Assembly: GCA_026874595.1 (NCBI GenBank) | Contig: CM049310.1 | Span: 81,640,556 to 81,704,555 of the forward strand | Reading direction: 5' to 3' | DNA from: Sipunculus nudus | Taxonomy: Eukaryota > Annelida > Sipuncula > Golfingiida > Sipunculidae | DNA: 64,000 bases | Part shown: positions 35,111 through 47,640 of the stretch, in pieces | Position numbering within the stretch: position 1 is the stretch's first letter | Layout of the letters: each line of letters begins with the position of its first letter | Notes under the pieces: model-generated | The model's database searches: none | What the model was told of the DNA's origin: nothing | What the model saw: only the letters and a program-made list of their open reading frames with translations | Translations under genes and position numbers: made by a program

Positions 35111-37550
35111 TAGATTTTGCATTCTATGCCTTTCTCCACAAATCTGCACAAATCGATCACCGACGCAGAGCTCCGCATAAGTCATAAAAAAACATAAAAC
35201 AATGGCTGTCGGCGGTATATATGGCGCATACGCATCCTGCAACAACGTCGGTAATTGTGATTAAACCCCGAAGCATATCTAATTATAATTTCGATATTAA
35301 CTACAACTGTGGTTATCACGCACCATTCTTCTCCATTTATTTCACATATTATTGCACATATTAATAATCTATATAATTCCATTTGACTTGATTCTCGTTC
35401 TTACATTAGCTAAGATGTAGTCATCTTAGATGTAAAAGTGTATGCATATTTTAGTATGTAAATTGACTAAGAATTTCAAGCAATTTACAAATTCGACTTT
35501 ATTGACAAATTGACTGTAACAAATATATGAAAAACTTTAATAGGAGTAAAGTAAGAACACAGTAAAAATGACAGATATATAAAAGTTAAAAAGTGAGTAG
35601 ATTTTGTTACAATAAAATGTTCTAAGAATTTTATTGCAATCTTTATAAATGCTGGCAGAACGTTTCACAATTTTAAACATACAGTTCCGAAACTTCTACC
35701 ACTGAATGTCTTTTTCTTATTAAAAGAAACAATATAACCAGTTATCAAAGCATTTTCTGATCGCAGCCTGGCTCTTTTTCTCATAAGGTTAAAAATTTGT
35801 AAAAAAAAATCAGTCAAATCTTAATTAGAGTAGGCCTGTTACGGGCACATCCTATATGTAATATCAAACAACATTTTTTACGATGAAGTTAAAACATTCA
35901 GTAATTAGTGCTGAAGAATTCAGGTACAAAAAAAAAAATCATTAAGTCCAACTGAAATAAAAATAAAATACACGTTTCGGCTCTGTTTATAATTACCAGA
36001 TGTTGACTTAATTACAACAACAAACAGCACATATTTTCAGTTTATCTCCACCTTTCCATGAGCGCTGGAACGTTTACTACGCAGTGAACCCGGGGCAGCA
36101 TGCACGCTTTCCATGAACCACAACAAAAAAAATGCAGTTGGCGTTGCGTTGGTGGGCAGAACCGTTCTGTGGTGTTTTTATCCATTAAGCCTTTCCATTG
36201 ACGGGGGTTCCCGCGCGTTAGACCTTAGCGTAACCCATTGTGTTCCTTATCCCCGGATAATGAAGACGATGCCAGCCTCCGCAACATGTATATTAGGCCT
36301 ACATCACGTCTGTATAGAAACAATCCTGCTTATTATTTATCTGATTTCTCACCGATCAACAGGATACATGATCAGCTAGAGAAGGGCATGGATGGCTTTA
36401 GTTGGGGACGAAATACTTATTTAAAAAAGACTAATCAATAAAGATTCGGCGAATTTCTGATACATGAATTGTTTTAAGAGGCTTCGTCTCCCTTGAGGAG
36501 GCTTAACTGTTCTAATTCTTTCATGTTGTTTTGCAAATAAAAGATAAAGTCTATAAATATAATAATAATATATTAGTCTATAACAACTGCCGGCTTTGTT
36601 GGCATGAAGACAACATAAAATGCGGGCAAATCATATCAAATGTAAACGGATTTGGCGTGATAAATCCGTATTGCTAAAAGTCATCCGGAACTCTTGATAA
36701 ACAACCTTCTTATTCCCAATTAATTAACTGAAGTCTCCCCCACTGAGATTTTAATGCCAAGCTTGTTTTGTTTGAAATTAGATATTCGGTGAAACTTTGA
36801 GTTCTAAACAACTTGATTCGTAGTTAAGAACGTGAAGCGATATCCAGTGCAAGTTTCTTCCCTTTGTAAGCACGTTGAACATGCCACAATCTTGCCATGA
36901 ATACACGGCCCCGTATGCTGGTAAGCTTGTACTTAAGGTATCATTAATGTTTAAAACCCCTTTATCTAAAATCAAACCAAAAGTGATTTATATATTCATA
37001 TAAGTCCTATAAGTATACGTTATTTTAAACCTGGTACAGTAATAGTTCTGATGGAATACTTATTTTTAATTAATCAATCATTTTCATATGATTTTGTTGC
37101 ATTATTTTGTTTTCAAAAGGTACACTATATTTTAAGCCCCCTTTTTCTAATGGACTAATATAAAACTGCATGACAATATATCAACAACTTTTTTTTTTTT
37201 TTTTCCTTTATCATGTTTCTATTTAACCTAAAACTGAAATTTTAATTCAATATTTGTTTACGTTTTGGTCTCTTCGCAATGATCTTGCAGATCCGATGTG
37301 TCGCTACATAAGTAGCCATCCTTGTTTTAGCTGGTTATATATTTAGAGTGTTTACATAACATCATCCAATCAGCAGCTGTCCATCGAGGCTGTTTGTGCA
37401 TGTGACCAGTTACCTTGCCCGTCATAAGTGGGTCTGATAGGTTGTAAATTGTAGACTGATTTCTCATATTTTAAAATAATTCCTTATTTTTTTTAGGTGT
37501 AAGGTGGATACATATTTTCCTTGATAGCAATTATGCCCCTTGCATCCTTT
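35111..37550. other. no gene seen
   Basis: AT-rich DNA. ORFs at 36113-36441 and 36778-36975 have no motifs. A poly-T run is at 37190-37204. Confidence 0.4.
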
Positions 37551-37554
37551 ACCC

Positions 37555-37745
37555 ACACCACATTTTCCATTAATGTAACCAGTATAAAGTTTCATAGCAG
37601 AAAATAAACAGGTGGACATGAGGGGATGAAACAGACTCTAATCGCTTGTAGATAACCAAGCTCATACATCGGTTATAATAACTTTTCTTAACTGGAATAA
37701 CCTACGGTTCCTTTGCATGTATGCAGAGTTTCTGTTACCCTGAAT
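37555..37745 (+). repeat. dispersed repeat family X, partial copy
   Basis: GCTTGTAGATAACCAAGCTC, TAACTTTTCTTAACTGGAAT and AACCTACGGTTCCTTTGCAT match the middle of the family. Confidence 0.5.
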
Positions 37746-37761
37746 TCCGGCGTCTGTTATT

Positions 37762-38160
37762 TACCAGCTTCTGTGGCTGTAAGGTAACACAAAAATCAAA
37801 GGATTAAAAGCCGGGAAATCGTGAGTTAGAACCTCAGCCGAGGCGGTGAGATCTTTCACGGTCGGGCCCCACCCAGGGTGAGCTCTCTGCAGGCTTAATG
37901 TGAAGGCCGTGCTCAATGGCCGTGTTTCACTCACAAACGACTACGCCTTTCTGGGGTTCTCGGTGGTATGACCCAGTAATGGGACGGTTACGCACTCAGG
38001 CTCCGCAGGTGCAGTAGTAACCGGGCCTGGTTGACGCCAGGATACAAAATGAGAGGAAGCGTGTGATACTGCCCTGTCACGAAGCCCGAAACCGAGATGG
38101 AATTCTGCATATGTACATATACGTAGTTCAGTTAGCATTGAAAAATAAATGCGATTACCT
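37762..38160 (+). mobile_element. tRNA-derived SINE, family S, copy 3
   Basis: GCCGGGAAATCGTGAGTTAG, GCGGTGAGATCTTTCACGGT, CTCTCTGCAGGCTTAATGTG, CTCCGCAGGTGCAGTAGTAA and ACGCCAGGATACAAAATGAG match copy 1 over its whole length. This is the best-preserved body among the four. Confidence 0.75.
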
Positions 38161-39190
38161 CTAACAAAAAACATTAAAAACAAGGGACCCATGGGTCACG
38201 GCGCTCAGCTGATCGTGATTGGACTATAAATGTTTCTCCACTAGTTGTGATACTATATCGAGTCGATAAAGCTTATGAATATCATGGACATGTTGGGCTA
38301 TTATAAAGGAATGTAATGTAATATGTGAGTAAATGATAAATGAAATTACCTGACTGATGGATTACTAGAGTAAAATATAGTGGTTTTTTTATTTATTTAG
38401 GGGGGGGGGGTTGAAAATTGTGATATATTTGAGCAAATATGAATGCAATGACAGCAGTAATAAGCAGTAGTAGAATGATGATAAGGCAATTTATTGAAGA
38501 ATCTAAAGTGTATGGTAGTCTGCAAGCTTTCAATTTGACAGATATGATGTTATGATTAACTATGCTGATGAAGTGATTTATGAATTTGTGACTGTATGAC
38601 ACAATATCTCTTTAGTCTTGACAAGGTACATTATTGTGATGCCCACTATGTCTACATATTACACAATATTGACATAATTTCTGGCATGTACATAGGTACC
38701 TATGGACGAATAGTTATACAAAATATTAAAGTATGAATATATCTGATTCATCTTGTTCTTGCTTACTGAGGCTGACTTTGGGATGGGGTTCAGAGAAGGG
38801 AAAAGTGAGGGCAGCACGACGGTGGATGTAGAAATATTCTATTGTGATGTTTTTCATTTATATAAGAATATAAAAAGCTAAGAGGAAAGGGGCCCTCCTA
38901 CTTTGTAATAGTAAAGTTCTAAATATATGATTGCAAACTAATACTCTGACAAGACTGTCATGAAGAAAAACAGTAAAAGTTTTGAGATACTGTGATGCAT
39001 ATGAAAATTTACAGATGGACAGGCAAGTGGACAGAATGGACTAATACCTTTATTTCACTTTCAAGGGAATAATGCATTTAAGTTTATATATAACCCAATT
39101 TTTTAGCATACTAGTATCCACTTTTTCCATTAAGAAGTTTTTATCTGAATCATTTTTTTATTTACAGGTTTTATAAATTTTTAATAAAAA
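38161..39190. other. no gene seen; poly-G run
   Basis: G-run at 38401-38410, otherwise AT-rich DNA without features. Confidence 0.45.
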
Positions 39191-39193
39191 AAA

Positions 39194-39322
39194 AACTGAA
39201 AATATAAGTTAAAATATTAGAATTGTTGCAAAAGTTGCAATCATTATATATACAGAGTAAAAAAACTGAAACTATAAGTTAAAATATTAGAATTGTTGCA
39301 AAAGTTGCAATCATTATATATC
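39194..39322. repeat. 70-bp tandem duplication
   Basis: AACTGAAAATATAAGTTAAA then ATATTAGAATTGTTGCAAAA is repeated 70 bp further on with only a few differences. Confidence 0.85.
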
Positions 39323-39599
39323 CAGCTCATATTGGGTCATATTATGCATACACATATATTTTATTATTTTTAAATCATAAATGTTTAAACTGAATTTAAA
39401 AGAAAATAATGCCACAACATGGCATATACAAGAATATTCCTTGAATCACTATTAAAAAGTTTTGCACATTGGAGTTTTCAGTACATGCTTAATTTTATTC
39501 ACCAAAATAAAATAAAAGATTCAGTAAATTTGATAAAATAAAACATCTTTTCAAATAAAGTATACACACTGTTGGTTGAATGAAGGACAAACAATATCA

Positions 39600-40935
39600 T
39601 TGTGCTAACTAGACATTTCTTGGCACCGCAGGTGCCATAGTATCCCTATACAATTAATCTCCCCCCCCCCCCTTTAAGAATAGGCCCCCCCCCCCCCCCC
39701 CATCTTCAGCAACAATTAATATCAGACCACACTCATAGAATGGTCACTCTCATAGAAAAGGTCATGACCCCAATTTCAATATACATCATCCCCTAACCCA
39801 TGTCTATGTATATGCATAATATGAAAGAAATTTGTCCATTAGTTTTTGACTTATAATGCTCACAGTACTGTTAAGTGGCAATGATGGGGTATTAAACGGC
39901 ACGAAAACAAGTAAATGAATAACAGGTGGCGCCACTTTTTTCCGGTACATGACAACACTATCCAGGATCTTCGGTCAAGTTGATTTTTGGACCAATCCAT
40001 GCATCCCTTATTGAGATATTAATGATTTTGTATGATTTTCACCATATATGGCAATATTCAAGGTCAAGGCCACTCTCATAGGAAAGGTCATGACCCCAAT
40101 TTAAATAAACATCATCCCATAACCCATATATCTATGTATATGCATAATATGAAAGAAATCTGTCCATTAGTTTTTGACTTATAATGCTCACAGTACTGTT
40201 AAGTGGCAATGATGGGGTATTAAACGGCATGAAAACAAGTAAAAGAATAACAGGTGGCGCCACTTGTTTCTGGTACATGACAATACTATCCAAGATCTTC
40301 GGTCAAGTTGATTTTTGGACCAATCCATGCATCCCTCATTGAGATATTGATTTTGTGTAATTTTCACCATATATGGCAATATTCAAGGTCAAGGCAACTC
40401 TAATAGGAAAGGTCATGACCCCAATATATATATATACATCATCCAATAACCCATGTCTATGTATATGCATAATATAAAAGAAATCTGTCCATTAGTTTTT
40501 GACTTATAATTCTCACAGTACTGTCAAGTAGCAATTTTGTGGGTATTAAACGGCACAAAAACAAGTAAAGAATAATAGGTGGCGCCACCAGTTTCTGGAA
40601 CATGACAACCCTATCCATGATCTTCGATCAACTTGATTTTGGGATCAATCCATGCAAGATTTCTTGAGATATTTAAGAATTTGTGTGATTTTCCCCAAAA
40701 TTGGACCTATTCAAGGTCAAGGACACTTCCTAGTCAAGGTCATGACCTCATTTTAAATAGGCGTTGTCATCTCACCCATATCTATACATATACCAAGTTT
40801 GGTAAAGATCCGTAAAATATTTTTGGAGTTATCGCCCAAACAAGATTTATATGCGGCGGCGGCGGCGGCGGCGGCGGGACCAGTATGAAAACATAGTATC
40901 CCCCGACATTGTCTGGGGATACAATTACTATCCCA
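39600..40935. repeat. tandem array of ~325-bp units with (CGG)n end
   Basis: GGTCATGACC recurs at 39760, 40086, 40411 and 40737, a period of about 325 bp. Each unit carries AAGGTCAAGGCCACTC or a variant, TGTCCATTAGTTTTTGACTT, GGTGGCGCCAC and TTCGGTCAAGTTGATTTTTG. The last unit is the most diverged and ends ATTTTTGGAGTTATCGCCCA, (GGC)n at 40855-40876, then GTATCCCCCGACATTGTCTG. A deleted form of that terminus also precedes the first unit (39635-39655), followed by poly-C runs. Confidence 0.88.
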
Positions 40936-41990
40936 GTTTTAATTTATTACTGGAATTAATAGTCAATTTCACACCTGGTGAAGTTTTTATTCTTCTGAAG
41001 TAAGGAATTACTTATCTGATGAACATTCACACTTTCATAGCAATACACCACTTTGTGTACACTTTAATCATTGTAACCCTGGTGGTACAATACAAAATCT
41101 AAAATGTAGCATAGCCTAGAATAAGAATGAATCAAATACATGAAATAATAACATTCATCTAGTTTATGCACCATCTGGAGGGGGGGGGGGGGGGGGGGAA
41201 GTACAGGGCAGAGGGGAAGCCTGCTGGTAGTGGCCAAGCTGAGCCAAGGCAAGCTGCCTGGGGTGGGTTACATAATGCAAGTGAAGGCTGTACTACTAGG
41301 TGGGCTAGATGTAAACAACACTTGACATGGTGTATGAAAACGTGAATAAAAGCTATTCTTTCCAATCAATTTCTTTGAAATTTCAGATTGTAAAAGATTA
41401 AATCCTTATGTATATATGCTCTGAAAATTGAATCAACAGTGCTTACAGGGAAAAAACGTACCATTGCCAAAGTTGGACAAAATTTAAGGTATTGATTTTT
41501 TATTCATGCTAATAACTTGAAAAATTTGCAAAATTCAGATCTAATTTTGGGTAAACAATTGAATCTTGATTAAATAAAGTTATATTCCTGAAAAAAAGTC
41601 TCTAGGTTAAGCAATTCTCATGTTAGGTGAGTAAATATATTTCCTGATTTTTTAAAAATTGCTTTACATTTTGCCAATATTTAAAAAAAAAATTAACAGA
41701 TTTGGATCTAATTTTTGGTATACAATTAAATTTTGATTAATTAAAGTTGATTACTGAAAAAAAAGTCCCTACCTTTAACACTTTTGGTCTTCAGTGACCA
41801 AATATCTTTCCTGATTTTTTTTTTTTACAAAGTCCATTATGTTTGGGCCCATAACTTTTTAAAATTAAATAATACTGACTTCTTTTCTTGCATGTACATA
41901 GGAACTATATAGAGGAATATTTATGGTAAATATAAAGAAAACCAGATGAGTGGTTTTGATATTAGGCAGTCCTGAAGTGTAAAAATAGAT
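40936..41990. other. no gene; poly-G tract
   Basis: G-run at 41179-41198. AT-rich stretches at 41470-41830 repeat TTTCCTGATTTTTT, so weak internal duplication is possible. Confidence 0.4.
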
Positions 41991-41994
41991 TTCT

Positions 41995-42247
41995 AATAAA
42001 AAATTGAGGTTTTTCCTTAATATCTCGAAGGAACGAAGTCCTATTGACCCAATTTTCGGCATGGTAGGAGATTTTGGGGACATCTAACTGTATGCCGAAT
42101 TTTAGATTCGTAGTTCCAATGGTGTCGATACGTGCCAGTCTTACGGACGGACATCCGGACGGACGGACGGTTAGACAGACAGACGGACGGACGACGGACA
42201 ATGGACCACGACTATAGCTCAGATGACTTATAGTTAGCTGAGCTAAA
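41995..42247 (+). repeat. dispersed repeat with (ACGG)n tail
   Basis: AATATCTCGAAGGAACGAAG and TAGATTCGTAGTTCCAATGG lead into a run of ACGG and ACAG tetranucleotides (42147-42199). ACTATAGCTCAGATGACTTA and TAGCTGAGCTAAAA follow. This terminus style is common in molluscan dispersed repeats. Confidence 0.6.
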
Positions 42248-42905
42248 AAGTAATCCCATAAATTTTACAGAAGGGTGAAAAGCTGACTTTTACCTAAACC
42301 CTTAATAACACAAGGAATAAATGGTTTGATTTTGTTATAGAATTAACATGGACCGAAAAATTAAAAAAAAATATAAGCACGTCAGATTTTTCCCTGGTGT
42401 GATTGGACGGTGCATAATATGACGTCACAGATAAAATTTAGTTATCACTTAAATCTCTTAATACATATTATTTTTATTCTTCCCTGGAAAACTAAGGCTG
42501 ACGGTGTCAGAAATATTAAGCTATCAATCAGGTATAAAATTTTTAATGACATTGGTGTTTCTTGTGGCCTGACGTCACTGCCTGACATGCAGTGCTCGTC
42601 GTGGCAATATATATTTTTTTTTACAAAACACATGTCATGTTTCCTGTGGAAAAATAAATAATAAAAACTGTTTTTTTCTTCCATGAATGGGTTCTTATAT
42701 GCAATATATCAATAATTTTGTACAGGCAAGTATGTGATGTGATAACATTAGAACTCTTGAAAAAGTTGGCTTGACCAGCAGGTGTGGAAGCACTGTTCAA
42801 AAGTGGCGCGAGGTGGCGCCACCATCTGCGTTGCTTTCGTAGAGGGATTTCTACGAAATAATAAGAAATTAAGATTCTAAGCTTACTTCAAGGCAAAGGT
42901 AGGCA
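42248..42905 (+). repeat. dispersed repeat family X, 3' part
   Basis: TTTTACAGAAGGGTGAAAAG and AATAAATGGTTTGATTTTGT open it, and it reaches the 12-bp palindrome GGTGGCGCCACC at 42812-42823. This parallels the end of the copy at 34480. Confidence 0.5.
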
Positions 42906-43019
42906 TCAATCAAAACAAAGGTTACTCGGGAAAAATTCATGAAAAGTCATAAAAAAATTTAATCAAAACTGCCATGAAATTGTTAGAGCATTGTTAGATG
43001 GCCAATGCGTATAGTAGTT

Positions 43020-43041
43020 GTGTGTATATATATATATTTAT

Positions 43042-43113
<72 letters not shown>

Positions 43114-43121
43114 TATATATA
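43020..43121. repeat. (TA)n microsatellite, left of the LTR element
   Basis: It is a nearly pure TA run, interrupted by an odd base or two, that ends exactly at the 5' LTR. Confidence 0.9.
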
Positions 43122-44416
43122 TGTTACTGCCCTGACGAGGGCCAGTAATATCTCAGGTTGTTGTAATTTTAGAATTGATAGATAAGTTTAAGTAGATTTG
43201 TGTAACCATAGGTTTTGCCATGTTTGTGGCACTTGTTTAATGTACATATGTGTCATCTGAATTTAGTGTCATTTTATAAGCAATTAATTCGCGACCTCTG
43301 TTGGAAAACCATTATTATATGTATTACATTTACTAATGCAGTGATCTTGTGTAGGCTATACCAGTTAATTTAGATTTCCTTAATTCAGACGGAGCACCAG
43401 GCTTCATGTGCTGTTTATTGTTTGAGCTAGCCAGCCGGGTGGTAATTTATCATGCTGTGGCTGGTGTCCAGCCATACCGACAGCTCACCAGCTTGTACAG
43501 TGCTTCACAGGGTCAAGGATACAAAATTGTCACTGCTCTCAGCTCGTGGGACAGGGGGTACTCTCGATAGCCCCGTGTTATGTTACTGTTCCCAGGCCGC
43601 CTGGGTATTTTAGGCATGCCCCGAGACAAGGGTGGGGTCAGTTGGCAACAAGTGTTAGTTCAAGTCACTTTACTGTTGTGTACATGTAAAGATTTCAAGT
43701 CACCGTTACGGCACCCTAGTCAAAGACTCAATGTCATCATAATGTGTGGGTCAAGTCAATAATAGCGCACAAGTCTGTGAGTATTTCATTTTTTATACAT
43801 GTCATTTTAATTCAGTATGGTTTATTCAAGTATAACAGGACATAGCGTCAGGGGGCGGTAATCTAGCTTGCCCAGTGTATTTTTCTTGGCTGGCAGATCA
43901 GGTCAAGCCGTTGCTTCCTTTGAGGTTAAGCTTTCATGTTGTAACTGTTTATAATTTTGTGTTATGTTGACAGGATATCTGTGTGAATTTGTCAGGTTAT
44001 ATAGTAATACAATGTTGCCATTTTGATAATTTAAGACGTGAGTCTCATTCAGTGTGAAGGCTATTTGTGTACGGAAAGTTATGATACAAATCCAATTGGG
44101 TATGAACTAAATTAAATGATTTATTGGTTCTTATAAATGTTTATTCAGTCAGTTTAAAGGTTTCAATTTATTTCTGATATTGATATATCCTTTATTGGTA
44201 ATTCAATGCATGTGAACGTTGCTCATGAGTTGACAAATCATTTTGTCATTATTATACATCGACATTTATGTTATTATCTTATTTGTTGTAGATTCACCAT
44301 GATCATGATCATAACCCTAACCTTTTATGAAGTTACATGCGTGTAATAGCAGTGCAGTAAAATGATATACGTCTACAAGTTGTTACATTTGTGTTTTTAA
44401 AGACCCGCGCGTTACA
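43122..44416 (+). repeat. 5' LTR of BEL/Pao-type element
   Basis: It begins TGTTACTGCCCTGACGAGGG and ends GACCCGCGCGTTACA. It matches the 3' LTR over its whole 1295-bp length with no difference found by reading. A 60-codon ORF inside it is identical in both LTRs and is probably incidental. Confidence 0.92.
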
Positions 44417-45877
44417 GTGAATAGACTTAGCAAAATGGAACATCTTAAGACTACCCGTCGTCAGAAAAAGGCAGCTATTACTCGCCACCTCGGGAAATTA
44501 CGTCGCCTTGTCGCTGAGGAAGATGTTGATGAGGTTCAGTCTAAATTGCGGCAGCTTCGTGTATCATTCTCTGAATTTGAAGCCTCACATGACTGTTATA
44601 GAAATGCGCTAGAGGATTTAGATGAGATTGATGAGTGTGAACAGTGGTTCCAGGATGTTGAAAATAGCTACACCTGTGCGTTAAAGGAAGCGAATACTTG
44701 GCTGAAGTCTGCGCTTGATGGCCCCACGGTTGAGCGAGATGTCGCAGTAAATGGTATTGGTGATGAAAGGCCTGTCGCGAGTCAGCAAGATTTAGTCGAC
44801 CTTCTGAGTATCCCGAAGGTAGAGATTGACAGATTTGACGATAATCCCATTTAATATCAAACCTTTATTGCCATATTTGATGAGACTGTGGACAGTAAAT
44901 TTGTTGATAGCCAGTTAAAGCTAACTAGATTGTTGCAATATACGACTGGGCCAGCTAAAATGTCTATAAAGAATTGTGCTCTGATTGGAGGCGAGGCTGG
45001 CTATAAACAGGCGCGGGAGATCCTTAGGAACCGTTTTGGAGACTCCCACTTGGTGTCGCAAAGGATTATAACAGACCTCAAGTGTGGCAGGAAGGTTGTA
45101 AAGGCTCATGAACTGCAACAGCTCGCGGATGAGCTTACCATGGCCTTAACAGTTCTGGAAAAACTTGGAAAATATTCAGAGCTTGATACACAGCAAAGTA
45201 TCATAGACATAGTGCAGCGGTGTCAACCGTATATCCGTAACCGCTGGAGAAAACAGGCTTTGACTACAAAGAAGGACAAAGACGCGTACCCTACATTTAA
45301 AGATTTTGTTGAGTTTGTGAAAATGATCGCATTAGAAGCCTGTGATCCTGTGTATGGGACTGAAACAGTGAGGTCCAGGGATAACCCAAAGAGCGCCATC
45401 AGCAATGCGGTGACGAGCTGGCCGTCTGTGAATCCCCCAGTGACTTCAGGACTACTGAATCCTCAGCATGCATCATCAGGTGAGCCCAGACAATCGCGTC
45501 CTTGTGTGGTATGTAGTCAAAATCATAGACTGTTTCATTGTGACTCTTTCAAAGCCATGCAGCCTGTAGATCGGTTGCAGATTGCTAAAAGAAACAGATT
45601 GTGTTACAATTGTTTGTTGGCAGGTCATAGTACCCATGAATGTAGAAAAAGATCAGTTTGTACGGTGCCAGGTTGTGGTAGAAAGCATACAAAATTTATT
45701 CACGTTGAAGGTGAAAACGGTAGGCAGGCTTCTCATGAAAATGTTAGTGATGAGACTGGAAGTGATAATCAGGTCAGTGTGAGTAGTAATGCAAGTGTCA
45801 ACACTGTTAATACCAGTGTCTACTTACCACTAGTTCCGGTGATAGTCAATGGTCAAACTGAAGCCTACGCTCTGTAA
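44417..45877 (+). pseudogene. gag: BEL/Pao gag polyprotein region with in-frame stops
   Basis: One reading register starts at the LTR edge; the first ATG is at 44435 (MEHLKTTRRQKK). A coiled-coil-rich N-terminus leads into the DUF1759-like gag domain (VDSQLKLTRLLQYTTGPAK onward). Zinc knuckles follow: CVVCSQNHRLFHC and a perfect CCHC box, CYNCLLAGHSTHEC, then CTVPGCGRKHTKFIH. The register is broken by TAA at 44852-44854 and TAA at 45875-45877, just before the protease DTGS. Length and order fit BEL/Pao gag. There is no frameshift. Confidence 0.87.
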
Positions 45878-47581
45878 GACACTGGATCTACTAACACATT
45901 CGTCAGTCAGCGACTAGTGAGTCAGCTGAAGCTGAAGGGCACCGCAGCAAACTACGAAATGAATACCCTAAACAACAGTTCGAAAGCATGCTCAAAGATT
46001 GTGTCTTTTAATTAAAAATCAGTGGATGGGAATCAAGCTACAGAAATGAAAAATGTACTAGTGGTACCAAGCATCCCAGCGAGGTGTCCTGCCCACGTGA
46101 TAAACCTACAGAGATATCCTCACTTGTGCGGTCTGCCAATACGACAGGTAGATAGCGACATACAGGCAGACATCCTTATTGGTATGGATAACGCATTTGC
46201 CTTGATGCCTCTTGAAGTAAAGAGTGCCCCTAACGACAGAAATCAGCCTTATGCCATTCGAACCTTGTTTGGTTGGTCTCTCAGTGGACCTGTTAATGGC
46301 CAGGTGTCTCAGGTTGTTAATTCAAATTTTGTGGACCTCAACAAACAGATAGAGAAGCTATGGAGTATGGAGTCAGTTGATGAAGATGTTACGTCATTGT
46401 CACCGGAAGACCGCAAGGTTCTTGATCTATGTCACGATAAGATCCGTCACGAGGAAGGTCATGATGTTTTGCCGATACCATGGAGAGCTGGGACACCGAA
46501 ATTACCCAACAACGGGTATGCGGCCACAGTTAGGTCAAACAATCTTCAGAATAAGCTTCAGAAAACCGGGATGGCTGAAGTTTACCAAGAGAACCTTAAT
46601 AATTCGGTCACAGGAAGTCACATATCAGTTCCCGAGATGATTCATGCTCGGAACCTAGTTGTCCAGAATCAGGCCTACCACGAGGAGATCACAGCAGTTG
46701 AGAAAGGTAAGGGTGGGTCGAAACCTAACCCACTCTACAAGCTGACACCTGCTCAGGGAAATGGACTGTTAGTTATCGGTGGATGGCAGAAACATGCAGC
46801 TGTTGCAGAGTCAAAGCGTCCAGTGATATTGCCACATGAACACAAGCTGGCTTACATTGTTGTTCGGCAGTACCGTAACTCAGCTCACCTTGTAATTGTG
46901 TGGACTTTGGGTCAAATAAGGAGGAAGTATTGGATTACCAAAGCAAGGACCCGGATTAAGAAGGGAAAGAATGACTGCGTCACGCGCAAGCAGCTGTATG
47001 GGTCACCAATGGTTCCAAAGCTCCCTGGTTTGCCTCCTGAAAGCTGCGAATCTGGAAGTCCATCTTTCAGCTATGTCGGTGTTGACCTATTTGGACCAAT
47101 TCTTGTCAAGAGAGGCAGATCCGAAGTAAAACGATATGGTTGCATTTACACTTGCTTCACAACCAGAGCTATCCACCTTGAGGACTTGAATACCCTGGAA
47201 TCTGATACCTTCATAAATGGTTTCTTCAGATTTGTATCGAGGAGGGGGTCCCCACGTCAACTTTGGTCAGACAACGCCATTAACCTCGTGGGCGCATGTA
47301 CGGGGCTATCTAGAAGTCTTTGTCAGTTAAATCGAGGTCAGATTATCAGGGCTGCTCGTCCTCGAGATATCGAATGACAATTCAACCCCCTATTGGCATC
47401 TCATTGGCATATCAGAACCGTTCGGAGAGTTCTGGTGTCGTTACTAAATGGAAGTCCAAGAATGACAGACGACGTTTTGTGTACTGTTTTCTGTGAAGCA
47501 GAGAACATAGTGAACAGTCGACCAATTACCAAGTGTTTTGAATACTTTGATACATGCTTTATGTTATTTGTTCAACTTTAG
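45878..47581 (+). pseudogene. pol: BEL/Pao pol remnant: protease and degenerate integrase, no RT
   Basis: It continues the gag register. An aspartic protease motif, DTGSTNTFVSQRLV, opens it, and the usual downstream ILIGMDNAFALMP is present. TAA at 46013-46015 and TGA at 47375-47377 interrupt it, and TAG at 47579 closes it. Near 46600 the text jumps from the pre-RT linker (PWRAGTPKLPNNGYAA) straight to the pre-integrase segment (NNSVTGSHISVPEMIHARNL), so reverse transcriptase and RNase H are gone. The integrase keeps YVGVDLFGPILVK and WSDNAINLVGA, but the zinc finger has CVTR where a second Cys is expected. The third acidic region is shortened. Confidence 0.85.
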
Positions 47582-47627
47582 ATTAGTTTTTGTTTGCCTA
47601 ATGTTCTTTGTTAAATCATGTTGATTT

Positions 47628-47640
47628 AAGGTGGGGGGAG
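47628..47640 (+). other. polypurine tract of the LTR element
   Basis: AAGGTGGGGGGAG directly abuts the TGTT start of the 3' LTR. This is the expected place and composition for the plus-strand primer. Confidence 0.8.

Noticed and set aside
43580-43762. 60-codon ORF in the 5' LTR, repeated at 48099-48281
   Set aside because: It is present twice only because the LTR is duplicated. It is short and without motifs.
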